From: Campylorhamphus procurvoides
Lineage: Eukaryota > Chordata > Aves > Passeriformes > Dendrocolaptidae
NCBI GenBank assembly: GCA_013396655.1
Contig: WBMV01008303.1
Coordinates: 440,822-504,821, forward strand
Length of the DNA: 64,000 nt
Reading direction: 5' to 3'
The position numbers were made by a program, and so were the translations under genes. This document shows, one piece after another, positions 50,758 through 64,000 of the stretch. Below the pieces are notes generated by a model that searched no databases, was not told where the DNA came from, and saw nothing but the letters and a program-made list of their open reading frames with translations. The number at the start of each line of letters is the position of its first letter. Position 1 is the stretch's first letter.

Positions 50758-53031
50758 GCCTCTTGCTTTATTAATAGGCTTCTGAACAGCTGAATTAAAA
50801 AACAGCTACAGGTTATGCCTGAAGCTAGATGGAAAAAATAGGGGAAAGGAGGTAAGATTATCCCAGTAATATTGGTAATATCCCACATTTGCAAAAAAAG
50901 AAGCTTGTGTAGTGACAGCACGTCAGCCAAAAACTCTGCTGAAATTCAACTGTGCTGCAGCAAGAGTAATTCAGGTCACAGTTTAAGCTTGTCACGTAAT
51001 TAGTTTACTTTTAATCAGACTGCTGGTATGTAAACATAATTACCATTCTCAGACCTTTAATTGAAATTGTCACAGCACTACCACCAGCTCCTTCTCGGGA
51101 TGTGCTGCACTGGATTTGCTGCTCACGGACACTGAGTGGGCACGACACACACTGTCCCCAAGGTCCCTGTCCTGCCCCAGCCCACACTGGGCAGGGCTCT
51201 GCCCACTCACTGGGGAGAACAGACACAGCCCTCTATTTCGGTTCCAATCACACGTGGCATAAATTAAGTTCAGCTGGTGTTAATCAGCCTAATTACATTT
51301 AAGCCTGTGTATTACCACCCAACTCATGTACAATCGTTTCCAAGTGTGCCAGTAGAGCTTGTCTCTAATGGGATAGATCTATACAAACTGTAAGTTATGG
51401 TATCAAAGAGCTTTTGTGACCTTTGACAGGGTTTTTCCTTCTTGGAAGAGCTTAAAAGTCACATACCTGATCAGAAAACTAAATATTTTCATTAAAATAC
51501 ATGCAGTGTTCTTTAAAATTGAAGTTATACATACACCTAAGTCTTAGAAAATATCAACCTGAGTAATTCGAACTAGTGTTAAGAAATAACTTTTACCTCA
51601 TAAATGTCCATGAACATAGAATATAACACAGTGCAGGAGAGCAGCAGCCCTGTGCTTGCCCCCGTGTCACAGGTGTGCCCTCCCAAACACACCTGCAGGG
51701 CTTCTCAACGCTATTACTTGTCTCTCTCATTCCAAACCACTCTACAGCTGAATATTATTAAATATTTTTAAGAACTAGGCTTATCCTTGTATTTTTTAAG
51801 TGCTCTAATTCATATTTTCTCTTTGATAAACTCCAGGAATAGCAGCATCAAAAACTCTAGAGCTGGTACTGAACTTGCACCCTCCCTGTGGCCTTGTGAC
51901 CAGCATGGATGAGGGATGAGGCACTGCCAAGGAAAAGTGACAGTTCTTTCACTAAGCCTAGCTCAGGATGCAATATGTTGGTAACAGACTTTTTCCTTTT
52001 CTTCCTTTTTTTTTCTGTTTATTGTTTTGTTTATGTGGGGTTTTTTTCCTTTAGCTCCTGTTGTTTGCTTGGCCTGCCTGGCCAGCCCAGACTGGATTCT
52101 CTTTCCTGGGGCTGTGGAGGGAATGCAGTGACACCAAGAGCTGCTCGGGGTTGGATCAGCAGCAGCCAAAGTGAGCCAGGAGGGTCAGGGCACTCGGAAG
52201 CTGAGGGGAGATAATGAGCACTTGCAAATTTTACTTACATTCTCCACCAGTTTAAATTACTTTTAATGAAACATTAACAGAAGATTTGACAAATGACCCC
52301 CTGAGACTAAAACTTTCACAAGGAACTTGCAGTGAAATTAAAATAATAGGCAAATTTCCAGCATGCAGTTTTTGCTGTTAAACCAAAATCTTTTTATCAC
52401 TTAATTTCTCCTTATTATCCTATTATATTATGCTCAAATCATTTTCCCCTGTGCAAATAATACCTATTATTTACTCCCTCTTACTTATTAATGTCAGAGT
52501 GTCTCTGCACCAATTCCTTTCAGGAAACTGAATGTCCTTTGAAAGGTATCTCCAAGAGCTTGGCTAGCACCAATAAAACTAAGTAATATTTTTCACAACT
52601 GTTCAACACAATAAGACCGTTTCCTTTGTCCTTCACATCAGTCAAACTTCTGGTACATTTTCCTCCTGAAATAAAAATTTTGAATGAAGAAGGTATAGCT
52701 GCTGTTTTTATGTGAGGGGAAAAAAATAAAAAAGGAAAATTCACTTAACTCCTCCCTGGATTAAGGGTTGTCCCACATTTCTACAGCACATGACACGGTA
52801 ATTATGAGCTATGGATTTGGCTCCTTTAGATGGGATTGAAAGAGTGATTTCCAGCTGACAACTAAACACATCCCAGCCACTAAGGCATAGCACACAGTAA
52901 CATACTCTTTCCATTCTTATTCTTCTAAACCCAACTATATTCAATGGAACTAGTGGTAGTTTAGGCTCACACATCCCCACTGAGATTAGGGACACAAATT
53001 AAATTATACAGGTCACACACACCTGTTTAAA

Positions 53032-53100
53032 TAGAATCATTTAGGCTGGAAAAGATCCCTAAAATCATTGAATCCGACCATTAACTCAGCAATGCCAATT
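53032..53100 (-). mobile_element. short CR1 3' fragment (minus orientation)
   Basis: It begins ATAGAATCATTTAGGCTGGA and continues AAAGATCCCTAAAATCATTG, the reverse complement of a CR1 tail. Only about 70 bases are recognisable. Confidence 0.75.
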
Positions 53101-55474
53101 CCATATATAACAGAAACATTAAAAAACAAAATAGTAACCCTTTAAAATTAAGAACAGAAATATTATTTTCAAAATCCAAACTAAGATATAGGGGGGAAAT
53201 CCTACAAAACAATACAGAAAATTAACTTCTGACTTTATCCAAAGGCTTTGAAAGTAAACCCTTCAGAAAGCTACTCAGGTTTGCAGGATGAAGAGCTCAC
53301 AGTGCTCAGAATGGCAAAACAAGTGCTGAGGGCAAGGAAAACAAGGGACCATATTCTTTCCCCTTTGGGTATATTTAGAACAACAACTTTGAGGCCCACA
53401 GGACTAAGGACACAGCATATATTCCCCTATACAGGTACCTTAAATTTCAGCAGTTACACAGAATCTTTTTAACTCTTAGTCAACCTGGATTACTGAAATC
53501 CAACTTCAGTGATTTTTATCTACAAAATCAAAGTCACCAAGAACTTTCAAATGAAAAATAAGAGATTACACCTGTTCTCTTAGTCTGGCTTTCCTTGAGG
53601 TCTGGTAAGTTAATTTAAGTGCACCAAATATATCCTAAGCATGATTTCATTCATAAATAAAACACTGAGCAAACTTCCAATCTTAAGAACTGAAAAATTC
53701 TAAGCAAAATACATATTTATAGTCATGTGCCAAACCATACAGCACAGCTCATTATCACCTTTATGTAGCTTAAATTAATTTTCTCTCTGAACAGAGGAGA
53801 GAACCTGATGGAGCCCCAAAAGGGTTGGTGTCAAAGCTAATGTATAAAATTCTAATCTTAAAACATTCCTTGTATTTCTTTCTTGGAGCTAGACCTTAAT
53901 AAGTCACAGAGTGATGATACTTTGTGGGATCTGCAGAGTTGCCTTGCAGATGCAAGTAAGGAGAAAATGTAAGTCTATTAACTTACAAATGCAAACATTT
54001 GTGCACATACAGAAAGTCCACAGTGTTCATCCTAAACTAACCTGAATTTTGCAAGTAACACGAAGAGCTCTTTTTCCATTACCAGCTCATTCTGGCCAGA
54101 GGGGTCAAATAGTTTAGGCCAATTGTTCAAATTAACCCAATATATGGACAGTAAATCTGGCACAGGCACAAGAACATGTTTTTCTACTGTCAAGAAGTTT
54201 TCTGAAAATTCAGCCTGACACCCTCATTCAGGAAATTCTAACATTTGCAAAAGAAAACGTGTAAGAACAAAAACCACACCCACAGCCTGACTTCTCCATG
54301 GTCTCACAGCACAAAGAAGGCAGGCTGCTGCAGGCAATTTAAGGAGAAATTCTTACTAGGCTACAAAGAGAATGAAACTCACCTGGGAACTAACCCAGAA
54401 GCTTTGATGACCAATGAAACCAAAGATTTTCCCATGACATGGCATGAACTTCACAGAGAAAATCCCACTAAACCATATAGGGTTGACATTAAGCAAGAAA
54501 ATCCCTAATAGTCCAAGAATTACACATACAGTTGCCATAATCTCCTCCTCTTTCATGGCACATCAGCAACCAAAGACAGCATCTAAAGAGTCCACCCTTC
54601 TGAATACCATTTGGCAGTGTTTTGAAGAATAAAGGTAGAGAAAAAGTTCCTGTGCTATTTAATTAACAAGCCATTTCTGCCCAATCAAACATCTGTGCTC
54701 TGGCTGACCCACTTAAATATATGAATGAAATAACTGGGCTGCTTCCTTTAGAAAGAATAACCCTGTGCTCTGTACTAGGGCTCCTCCGATGGCACTAATA
54801 CAACAAATATCCCATAGTTATTAAACTGAGGGTTGTATTCCCTTATGCTAAAAATAACCATTCTTGAACACTGACTTCCTTATACACCAAATTTTGCATT
54901 TATTTAATGCAAATTCATTGTCAGAGTCAATTCACCAGAAAATAGAATAAGCCGAGTTCTAGGTTGTTCCAAGATGAAAGAGAACACAATCTCACTGTCT
55001 GTGCTGATGTCCAGGACTAAATTGGAGGTCTCAATGTCCATTTTGGCTTTAAAACAAAAATAATAAGGTCAGATTCTTCCACTGTAATGGCTGAACGTGG
55101 GTTCTGCTTTATCTCAGCAGCAGAAACCTCCCTGAGGTCAGTAAGGGGCTTTGCTGCAGTGTTCTCTCAGATTTCTTTCACCAGGGCTCTCAGAGCATGT
55201 TGCTATTTTCTATTACAACAAGAACTGTGATTGCTTCTGCAGCCAATTATGTGTGTTCAAAGGGAGCGAGAGCTGCAGGAATGCCTCACTTGATGGTAGA
55301 ACACGTTGTAATTAGGTTTTCAGCCCTAATCACTGAGAAGGATAAAAACTGCCTTTGCAATTTATTAAATGCCACTATCAACAAACAACATTTTGTTGCA
55401 TAAGTTAATTCTCGTGATTGACACTGTTTGGGTTTTTTAATTTTTTTTGGTGGGTTGTTTTTTTGTGCAAAGCA

Positions 55475-55496
55475 GAATTCCATATATATGGAATTC
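55475..55496. repeat. perfect 22-base palindrome
   Basis: Two EcoRI-type GAATTC ends enclose CATATATATG; the whole 22 bases equal their own reverse complement. Confidence 0.9.
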
Positions 55497-56388
55497 AGTG
55501 AATTAAGTCCTGGAGAGCACTGCATAAATGTTCACTTTTCCAACAAGCCGCTTTGTTTAGCTGATCATGGCCCACTGACAGACAGTTTATTCTACCAAGT
55601 CCAGAATAAAATTCCTGGTTAAGATTAGCCCATTAATCCTTCATATTTGCTTTATACCTGCCTCCATTCTGGAAAGGGAAAGCGAGGTCAAAGAAAGAAA
55701 CATCTTGATAACATTCATCTCTATTACTAGTAACAGCTATAAGAAAACCCTGCAATTTTCCAGGGGACTCTGCAAGTTTTACATCTTGTAGATTTGCTAC
55801 AGTTCAAGAGTATAAAAGCATTTCTTATGACATTAAAAATCTCTTCAGCGGAATTCATTCTGATTTCCATTCTCTTTGACCATGTAATAATATAAGTGTA
55901 GGTAATAAATTTGTCTTGGAATAAATTCCCCAAATCTGCTATTCTGAAAATGATCAAACAGAATGTTTCAGCTTCATCATCACATCCTTTCAGTTTTTCT
56001 TAAACTGACAGTCTACTACTGAAAGGGAGAGACTCACGAAAAAAGGTTATGCTTCAACAACAGGGGTTTTTCCAAATGGAAAATCACAGAAAAAGTTATA
56101 CTAGCTCTCCCTAGAGGCAAGATGGGATGCACTTGTGAAAAACAATCTTCACTAGTGGTAGGGAAAAAACTAATCAATGAACTCAGTCCTGCTCCAGATT
56201 TTCTGTTAAATACATCATTAGTACCTGCTCTAAATAGGAAACTAATCAAGGAAACGTTGTCAGCTTTTTTTTCCTTCTTTCTTTTTGTCTCCATAAAGCA
56301 AATTCAGTCATAAAGCGGTGCCAGATTTCTCTTCTCCTGGAGGGAACACCTTTCTGGACAGCACAACCAGCATCAGGCAGAGCCTTGA

Positions 56389-56416
56389 GAGCAGCCTGGA
56401 GGAGCAGCCTGGAGGT
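56389..56416. repeat. short tandem duplication
   Basis: Two adjacent copies of a GAGCAGCCTGGAG unit. Confidence 0.6.
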
Positions 56417-56829
56417 GTCAAAGCAGCACCAAGTGAAGTGGCTGTGGAAATTCAGAGGGACGCCTCTAAGGAGCAGCGCTGATACAAAGGTCAGCTCCAA
56501 AAGAACAAGTATTTGTCCATGAAATGGAGCCACACCCAGAAGACTCAGTGATAGCAGCATATAAACCCATCTAACTTTCACCCCCCAGCTCCTGACACTA
56601 AAGCTGTCCTGGAGATCCAGGGATTGAACTCAGAGTTGTCAGCTCTGGTGTCCACAGTTCCCTGGAGAGCAAACAGTCCCCGGGTGTGTCCCAGCTGAGA
56701 GCACACTGACTCACACACATTTCTGCCTGTTCCAGCAGGGCACATGGACCATGGCTGGCCTACAGCCACAGAGCATCCTCCACCTGCAAACTGCAGTAGT
56801 GGTGAGACTGGCAGTCCCAGACTGTTCAA

Positions 56830-57290
56830 TAATTTATCTAATATTTAAATATAGCACTGCAAAAGTCATCTAATTACAGGTGCTAAAACTTTCTCCCCTC
56901 CCCTTTTCCCTCAGCCCGATTTGGCTGATCACTGCATTGCTATGGTCTATTTGGCTCACCCCGCAGAATCGCAGGGTCGCTTGATGTGAAAGGTCAGAGC
57001 GGTGGGAGCTTCTCTTTATCCAGCACATTTTCCCGTGCCAACATATCCACAGGCACTGGGAGAAGCTGCAGCTTTCGGCGCATTATAGTTGCAAGACATC
57101 ACAGCCCTCAAAGCATCACTGGAGAAGCAGTTGGACGCTGACATTATCAGAGGACTAAGGTAACAAATGGTCAAATAATTGCATCTTTGTCAGGGCCATT
57201 TTACTCCTTGCAGGAGTGTTGTAGGTGATAATTGACACTGTCACCGTGTAAACAGCGATTGCCTCTGGGCACTAATGTGGAACATGTGCT
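56830..57290. other. flank of the CpG island, possible regulatory sequence
   Basis: High-complexity sequence leading into the CpG island. It holds a CT-rich run (CTCCCCTCCCCTTTTCCCTC), scattered CpGs, and a plus-strand GACTAAG/GTAACA that resembles a splice donor. No coding frame is seen. Confidence 0.22.
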
Positions 57291-57560
57291 GTCTGAGCCA
57301 TCCCCGAGCCGTGTAAATGAGCGCCGTGTCATGCATTAGTCAGCAGCTCCAGCGGCTGCCGCGATTCAGGAGCTGCTTCCCCTACCGAGGCACGACCAGA
57401 TTTTTTTGCAGACGCAGCCGACTTTCAAGTGGCTGACCTTATCTCGGTGGAGCCGAGCGCTGCACGCCGGCTGAGCGCTCCAGCATCCCTCAGACATCTC
57501 CATATGACGCGGGATGTGTGCGGAGCATCCCTCGGGACAGGCACCCACCGGCATCGCACC
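57291..57560. promoter_or_regulatory. CpG island, possible promoter
   Basis: By hand count about 23 CpG dinucleotides fall in roughly 260 bases (57301-57560), close to what base composition predicts, while the rest of the window is strongly CpG-depleted. GC content is about 58 percent. An island this small could mark the promoter of the minus-strand gene, of a gene beyond the right edge, or an enhancer. No TATA box or clear first-exon donor settles the direction; minus-strand GATAAG/GTCAGC near 57440 is one possible donor. Confidence 0.45.
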
Positions 57561-57599
57561 TGAGCATCCAAAACTCCTGCGGGTCCACAGGGAGGAGCA

Positions 57600-60500
57600 C
57601 ACGTGTACATCCATAAAGTATGCCCCGTGCAGGATTGAGAATGTGGGTATAAAATCCCCTCCACTACCATTAATGGGTCTGAGGAATTAGTTAACATCTA
57701 AGTGCAGTACCTAAAGAGGTTGATCCTGATTCTCCAAAAGCCCGTGTGTGTTAAATTCACAAAGCCAGGAAAGTTTCATTGATGTAAATGGGATCACCAT
57801 AAAGCAACGTACCCACAGGATCAGGACCACATTTAATTACAGTTACTCCTCAACATGCCGTTTTTCAAAGTCATTTATACAACTACAATTAATTAAAATG
57901 AGATTTTAACATTTTTTTTCCTTCTGGAACAGAGAAACAATTATGATTTAGGCAAAATAATCAGTGTTCTTCAACAGACACACAGAAATATTGCTACCAA
58001 AAAGCGAAATCCAAGGAATCTAGTGTGGAGAAAATAAGGAGCTGCAATAAATGTGGTGACTGCAGGAACAAAAGTAAAATAGCTGATAGTGTTGTGTATT
58101 TGGGGTAAAGTCCAAAAGCTGTCACTTACATCAGACCACTTAATACATTTAAAGGGCAAGTATAAACAGTGGGAGAAGGTCTCTGTGGAACAGACACTTG
58201 CTGTTTTAAAAGTCACTGTTAAAGCAAAAGTGCAAAATAGGAAATCACTGCCAGTTATAACTATGGTGAAGTGAAAGAAAACATTAGTGACCTGAATTGC
58301 CCAGCCACTACCCCTAAAGTTCTGTGTTCCCTTTTCACTTGCACATTCAAGCACTTGTCAGAAGGATACTTCTGAAAACCAAATACTAAGCCTGCATGTT
58401 CAGGTATTTTTGAATTTATTAAGTGCCTGTTAATGAATCATGCTTGTGCTAAAGTAAAAATTAGCCCAGTTGTCTGAGGTTTTAATGTATTTTTCTGGCA
58501 GAAAAATCTTTTTTATTTCCACAAATTTGAACTATGATTAAATACCTACAACACAGAATAGATTAAGAAAGCCACAAAAAGGACTAATAAATATAAATAA
58601 CAAGTAAATAATTGCAGCTTCTTAAAACATGAAGGTGCTACTGGTAGCTGTGTCATTATTTAGAATGTGAGCTAGTTTAAAAATGAGCTGTTTTATAATC
58701 TAATGCAAAGACAAACATCTTTGCTCTGGGAGATACAAGCATTTTCTTGATCTACATTTCCACAAAAAAAATATTTTGCTTTAATCATCCTCCATTTGAA
58801 TATCAGATGATCTGGCAAATGTAGTTTCACTTGCCAGATTTCTGTTTGTGTGTAGAAATTAAAGCAGCCAGCCATTGCAGCACCAACAGGGTATGTGGCT
58901 GCTGGAAATCAGCCTTTAGGGAAAGTTTATTATATTTACTGATTTTAGCCTAGAAAACAAGACTTACAGGAGAGGACAACATAGCTAAGAAACTTTGCTC
59001 AGCCTCCCATCACTAGTAACAATCTTAGACCATTAAATGACCTAAATAGCAGCAAGTATGTTGTTTGTTCTTCAGTGCACGGGACTAAAATCCCACTCTG
59101 TTGAACAAATGCTTTGTGCTATTTTCTAACTGTATTTCTGGTTTTGTTGTCCTCTTTGCTGGAATTGTGAAAGATGCTCCGTATAACTGAGTGTATGTTG
59201 TCCCCAACAACACATTCACAGCATTTCACAGATCACCAGCAAAGGACAATGCTCTCTCCAGTATGACAGGAGCAATTATAGCCTGGCATTTTAAGAGTAA
59301 GTGTTCAGAGGAGGGAATATCTCTAATAAAACTGACATAACTGGGAAAAACCCCAAACTTGTGTCACAAAGGTCCTTTTATCAATAGCTGGAAAACTGAA
59401 TGTTTCTGGGATGCAGTCTGTACTTTACTAGGAATGAAGTATTGTATTTTAAAAAGGTGGACTGTGTGCTCATACTAGTTGCTCACAGAGCTGGACAAAA
59501 CAGAATAACTTACTGAGGCTTGTAATAATGATAAATAATAATATATAATATGTTCATAACAATATTGTTTAAAAATGGGAAAATGTGATTGTTTCTCTTC
59601 TCAAGAATTGTTTTGTGGTGTGAACCTGGAGAGTCTCAAACTCCACAGAAGTTAGGAGTGCTAAAAACCCCGGGGTTGCAGGTATTCTAACCTTTGGGAA
59701 TGCAGTGATGTACATCTTCAACATCAACTCTGTGATGGACCCTTCCAAAAGTCCCAGAACAGAACATCTTCAAAGGCAGAAAGCTGAAAGTCTGGCCCAT
59801 TTTGAAACATTCTTGCCCATATTTACAGCCAGTGCTGAGGTGCCTGTCCCTGCCACGTGACATCTGGCAGTGCTGTATCACATTTTTCATGGGCATCATC
59901 GCTCCCTCTCCAGTGCACTGGGAGTTATAATCCCATCAAACCAAACTCACTTCACTGAGTTTGGTTTTGCTTCTGCTTTCATCATCCCCAATCAAACGGG
60001 AACGATGGACTGACAGGCACACACAGCACAGCACGGCCAGAAATCTGCTTTTGAAGTTTGCTCATTACAGGAAGCAACAGTCCTGATCCTGGGCCACATT
60101 TGAGCAACCCTGTTCACATCCAGGCATGCTCTGAAAAGCACACTGATATATTTCCCTCGGTTAAGAACAAACACATTTATATAACAAAAAACCCTTCACT
60201 CACTGCCCATCATTTGCCTATAGACTTGTCTCAGAGTTTCCTTAGGACTCTAGGCTACAAAAGCACATGCAACAATACAACAGGTACTTTTTGACCTTAT
60301 CCTCAGTGTTTTATTATGAGGATCAGCATATTAGCTTGGCAATGATGCCACAGCTTCACAAACATCCACCCAGCTCAACAGCCTCTACCTCCCATTCTGG
60401 CAATATGAGAATTCTGTCAGGGTTGAACCAAGCTGGGGGAAAGCAGCTTGTGCCAGGACAAGACAGACAATAGAAAACCTGCCTCATCAGCAGGTGACAC

Positions 60501-63500
60501 ATTGTTATTGCTTATAGACATGATTCTTAATAAGAACAAAGCCACCAACACTTTGAAAGCAAGTGAGAAGATATGATCATTAAATGAAAAATGCAAAAGC
60601 ACTTAGTTTTTCATTTGTGGTATTAGATTTCTCTAAGACAAATATGTTAAATAAAAAATAACTATAAAGCAAAATAAATACCTTTTGAGTCTTATTTTTC
60701 TTTGGGAAACTTTTTCAAACTTCTATTTAAAAATAAAAAGCTACTAAAAACCACCCAACATCAGCATTTCTTGTCCTATTTTCATCAGCATTCCTACTCC
60801 TGAGACGTTCATCAAAGAAAGCCAGTCAAGAATCTCTCTCATAGCTCTAACTTTCCATGGAAGGTGTATAACTTTTTCTACTACAAACATTTCTGATTTT
60901 TGCTTCAATCTTCCAAATTTCTTGGTAAAACTCAATCACTACCTAGCCCTCCTGACCCTGCTGGTGCAAACTTAAATCTGAATTTGTCTCTGTTATACAC
61001 TGACTTCTCTTTGCAGCCTTTTCTAGGTGAGCACTGCACCTGCTCCAGGAGCAGCTGAAAACAATGGAACTGCCAGCATTGATAACCAATGTCAAACGTG
61101 GTAGAAATCCATGCAGAATTATTAGGATGACATTCATTCATGTGCTAGGAAGATTAATAAGGTGATTAGAATATTAAAAGTAGGAAAGATAAAGAAAAAG
61201 CTCTGCCATGTCCATGGGTCTCTAAGTCTGTATCAGATAGTTACAATCATTAATAGCACTAAATCCATGGAACACCTGAAACTCATAGCAACACCTGCAT
61301 CCAAACCCTTGCACTTCAGGAATGACTAAGCAACACTGATGCTGGTAAATATTAATTCTTTGCTGGTTTTGCTGTCAAAAAAAATCTACAGCAGAAAAAA
61401 AGCCCTTTAGTTTAATTGCAGAATTGATCTTTTAAATGATTCTCCTACCCAGGTCTCACTGATTAGCTCTGTTAACAAGCCCTACTGACGTTTTGTAAAA
61501 TCATCACCAAAACAAGAGAAAAATTATAAATGCTGAGATCTTCAGTAAGGGGGATTTGTTATGTCGTGGAGAATGAGAAGCAATGGAAAGGAACAAGCAC
61601 ATTCAACAGAGCTTGCAGAGCTGGTCAGGTTTAGACAGCTGTGGCTGTGCCATCTGTCAGCACTAATCAAAATCCTTCCTTACCTCAAACCACCATCCAT
61701 GCTCCTGGGAGTTAGAGCTGTCCCAGACCGGAGAGGAGGGGAAGGAGGAAAAGAAGTGCTGGTTGTTCCTGCACAGTATTTAGTATTTTGAGAACTCACA
61801 CAACGAGCACACGCTCTTCTAATTACGTGAGGTCTTAAAAAAATCATCAGCTTGAGCTAATCCAACTCCCACCATCCAAATTTTAGGAGGATTCTCTAGG
61901 ACCCATTTTACTAATTAAGTTTAATAAGGCATCTTTGACTAAAGATGTGAAGGGGTGTATACAAGAGGGTTTTACTTACATTCCCTCTCATTGAATTCCT
62001 CCAGGAAAAATGCTGATTATGCATTTAATACCCTACAGAGCCCAGTTTTAGGTAACACACTAATGAATTTAAACTCTGAGTACAGAGCTACTGTTGGCAT
62101 GAACTCTTCCCATCACACTGCAAACAGTGGAACTGCTCCTGCCACCACGTGCTTCCACCTAAGGAAATGCACTGAGTATTATGGACCACATGTCAGATTG
62201 AGCTACTGTGTTAGTTACTAGCCAAGAAAATCTCATGCAATCTGATAATTGCCAAGGTAACTACACTTCCAGGGGCAAGATGAAATCTGATGACAGCCTG
62301 TGTGCACTCCCATCTAACAGAGCAGCTGCCCTGGGTAATTTAGGCTCCACATAAATCTGAGTGGATCTCCATGGTTTTGTATCCTCAGCTAAAACACACC
62401 TGTCTGAGGGCTGCTCAGGGAAAGGAACACTCTGGACAGGTTTGAGAAACTGGAGTATCAGCATCGTGTAACCTCTGCTCATGCGAGCATCGCATTGCTC
62501 CAGGCTGCAGGAAGGAAACAAGGATTACCTTGGTGGGCAAATACAGCTGTCTATGGCACTTTGAGTAGCTGCAGACCAACATAAACTCCTCTCCAGAGAG
62601 CAGTTGTTGAGGTAAAATGCACCTGGAACTGCTAAAAAATGCACAAAATTATGCTACCCACTATATTTTCTGAAAACAATATAGAAGAGGATTCCAGGTG
62701 TTTGAAGCACAGGGATCCTCCACGCACTGATAGTAACAAGCTGCCAAAGGCAACAGGCAAAGCAGTGAATACCAGGGATGTAACACAGTTTGACAGCCTC
62801 AGGGAATCCTTCAGGACTCCTTCCCCTCCTGCCCATGGACTTGTTGCTGTGAGCCACCCTGGCAGTGCCTCTGTTCTCCTGAGGGACACAAGGGCACCTC
62901 CATCAGCTGATGGCAAAGGTGTCTCAGCCAGGCAAAGAGGAGGAGCAGGAGTTCCCCAGATGTGTCTTCAAAATGGGGCATGAGTGAAGGCTGTCCAAAC
63001 TGAAGTGCATAATCCATAAACTGGATTTAAATAAAAATCAGTATCAAGAAATCAAAGTGCATAAATGCTTTCACAGCAGCCACTGTAATTAAGCCTTACT
63101 TGGGCTCTGAAATGCACAACAATCTGCTTGCAATGAAGATGCAACTGTTGGTGTAAAAAACACTGGTTTTACAAATCATTATTATGGTTGAAAACTCTGA
63201 TCAATGGATTTCTTTCTCTCAATTGCTGCAAGAGAGATTAAAGACATAATTAATACAGGCTGTTCCCTCCAAAGAGTCAGATGCACGATGTACAGAGCTA
63301 GACTGAAAATACACCCCAGGCTTGAGCATTCATACAGGACATAAGTGTGGTCCTGTGGTTCCACAACTATGAAATTGTGTAGAATTTCTGATTCCACTCT
63401 CCTTCCCTCACATTCCCATATAAAAATGAACCAATCAATACTATTTTCCACTGAATCCTTAATATACCAATGACCTTTTATTCTAAGGCCAATGACTCCC

Positions 63501-64000
63501 ATGGACTAGAACAACTGCATCCTAATAGAGCAAGTGGAATAGAAGGATCAGTCAAAAAAGCAAAATCTAAAGCAATCAAATAATATCAAGGAAAAAAGAA
63601 AACACAAGTCCTCATACTCCAGCAGAAAGTTAGAAAAAAGTTAAAAATCAAATACATGTGCTACACTTCTAAAGATTCAAAAGCCCTAGTGGAGGCTATT
63701 ATATGCTTCTTTGACATGTGTGAAGTTAATTAATGTTTCTAACCAAATTAGGTATTCCATGTTTTTTATAAGTGAAAGTATGGTGAGCATCATAAAACAG
63801 CATAAAGCAATATAAAGTCTGATGCCAATGTTTTGCATAGACTGGCTCACTTGTCACCTGTTTTCTTCCTTCAGCCCTTCTCCACCTTTTCAAGGAATCA
63901 TGGCCACTAGTCCAGCCTCCATCTGTAACCCTGTGATGCAATAAACCTAAGAAACTGGTACATCTGAAAAAAAAAAGCTTTAAAACTGACTTAAAAGCTG
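57600..64000. other. right end of window, no supported gene
   Basis: This is AT-rich non-coding sequence with A/T runs and an AT-rich low-complexity patch near 59527-59560. It contains a perfect hairpin at 59938-59967. I see no exon with good borders and no recognised transposon. Confidence 0.4.
59938..59967. repeat. perfect inverted repeat with a short loop
   Basis: The 12-base arm AAACCAAACTCA is followed by the 6-base spacer CTTCAC and the exact reverse complement TGAGTTTGGTTT. Confidence 0.9.

Noticed and set aside
1..64000. CRISPR arrays, operons, tRNA or rRNA genes
   Set aside because: None seen; the window is vertebrate nuclear DNA and shows no spaced direct repeats or tRNA-like cloverleaf that I could recognise.

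Overview
This is vertebrate nuclear DNA, most likely from a bird. The evidence is five copies of the 3' end of CR1-type LINEs in typical avian form, no mammalian Alu or L1 sequence, AT-leaning CpG-poor background, and no bacterial-style gene density. Almost all open reading frames in the window are short chance frames. The coding content is a few small exons spread over long introns. No database could be searched, so every identity here comes from reading the sequence.

Left part (about 0.7-25.5 kb), minus strand. I reconstructed the 3' half of one multi-exon protein-coding gene. Eight exons, from 25506-25316 down to 1624-1204, each have AG/GT borders, and their reading phases join without a break at all seven junctions. 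Together they give 1,621 coding bases, about 539 residues ending at a TGA at 1206-1204. A pair of poly(A) signals lies about 440 bases further on. The predicted protein is leucine- and cysteine-rich and mostly hydrophobic-helical in appearance, without a motif I recognise, so I give no gene symbol. The upstream exons are either to the right in this window (weak candidate at 29.3 kb) or beyond it.

Mobile elements sit in the introns and flanks. There are CR1 3' ends at 6.7, 12.7, 17.6, 50.6 and 53.0 kb, and a complete 574-base solo LTR at 15.03-15.61 kb with TG...CA ends, a TATA box, a poly(A) signal and a 4-base target duplication. The CR1 at 17.6 kb ends about 22 bases from a predicted exon and probably supplies part of its splice signal.

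Right part (about 26-64 kb). I find no convincing coding exon here. It holds AT-rich intron or intergenic DNA, two TAAT-rich stretches that could be conserved enhancers (42.4 and 47.3 kb), a compact CpG island (57.3-57.56 kb) that could be a promoter, a perfect 22-base palindrome (55.5 kb) and a perfect 12-base-arm hairpin (59.9 kb). The CpG island could be the start of the minus-strand gene or of a neighbour, but that is inference only.
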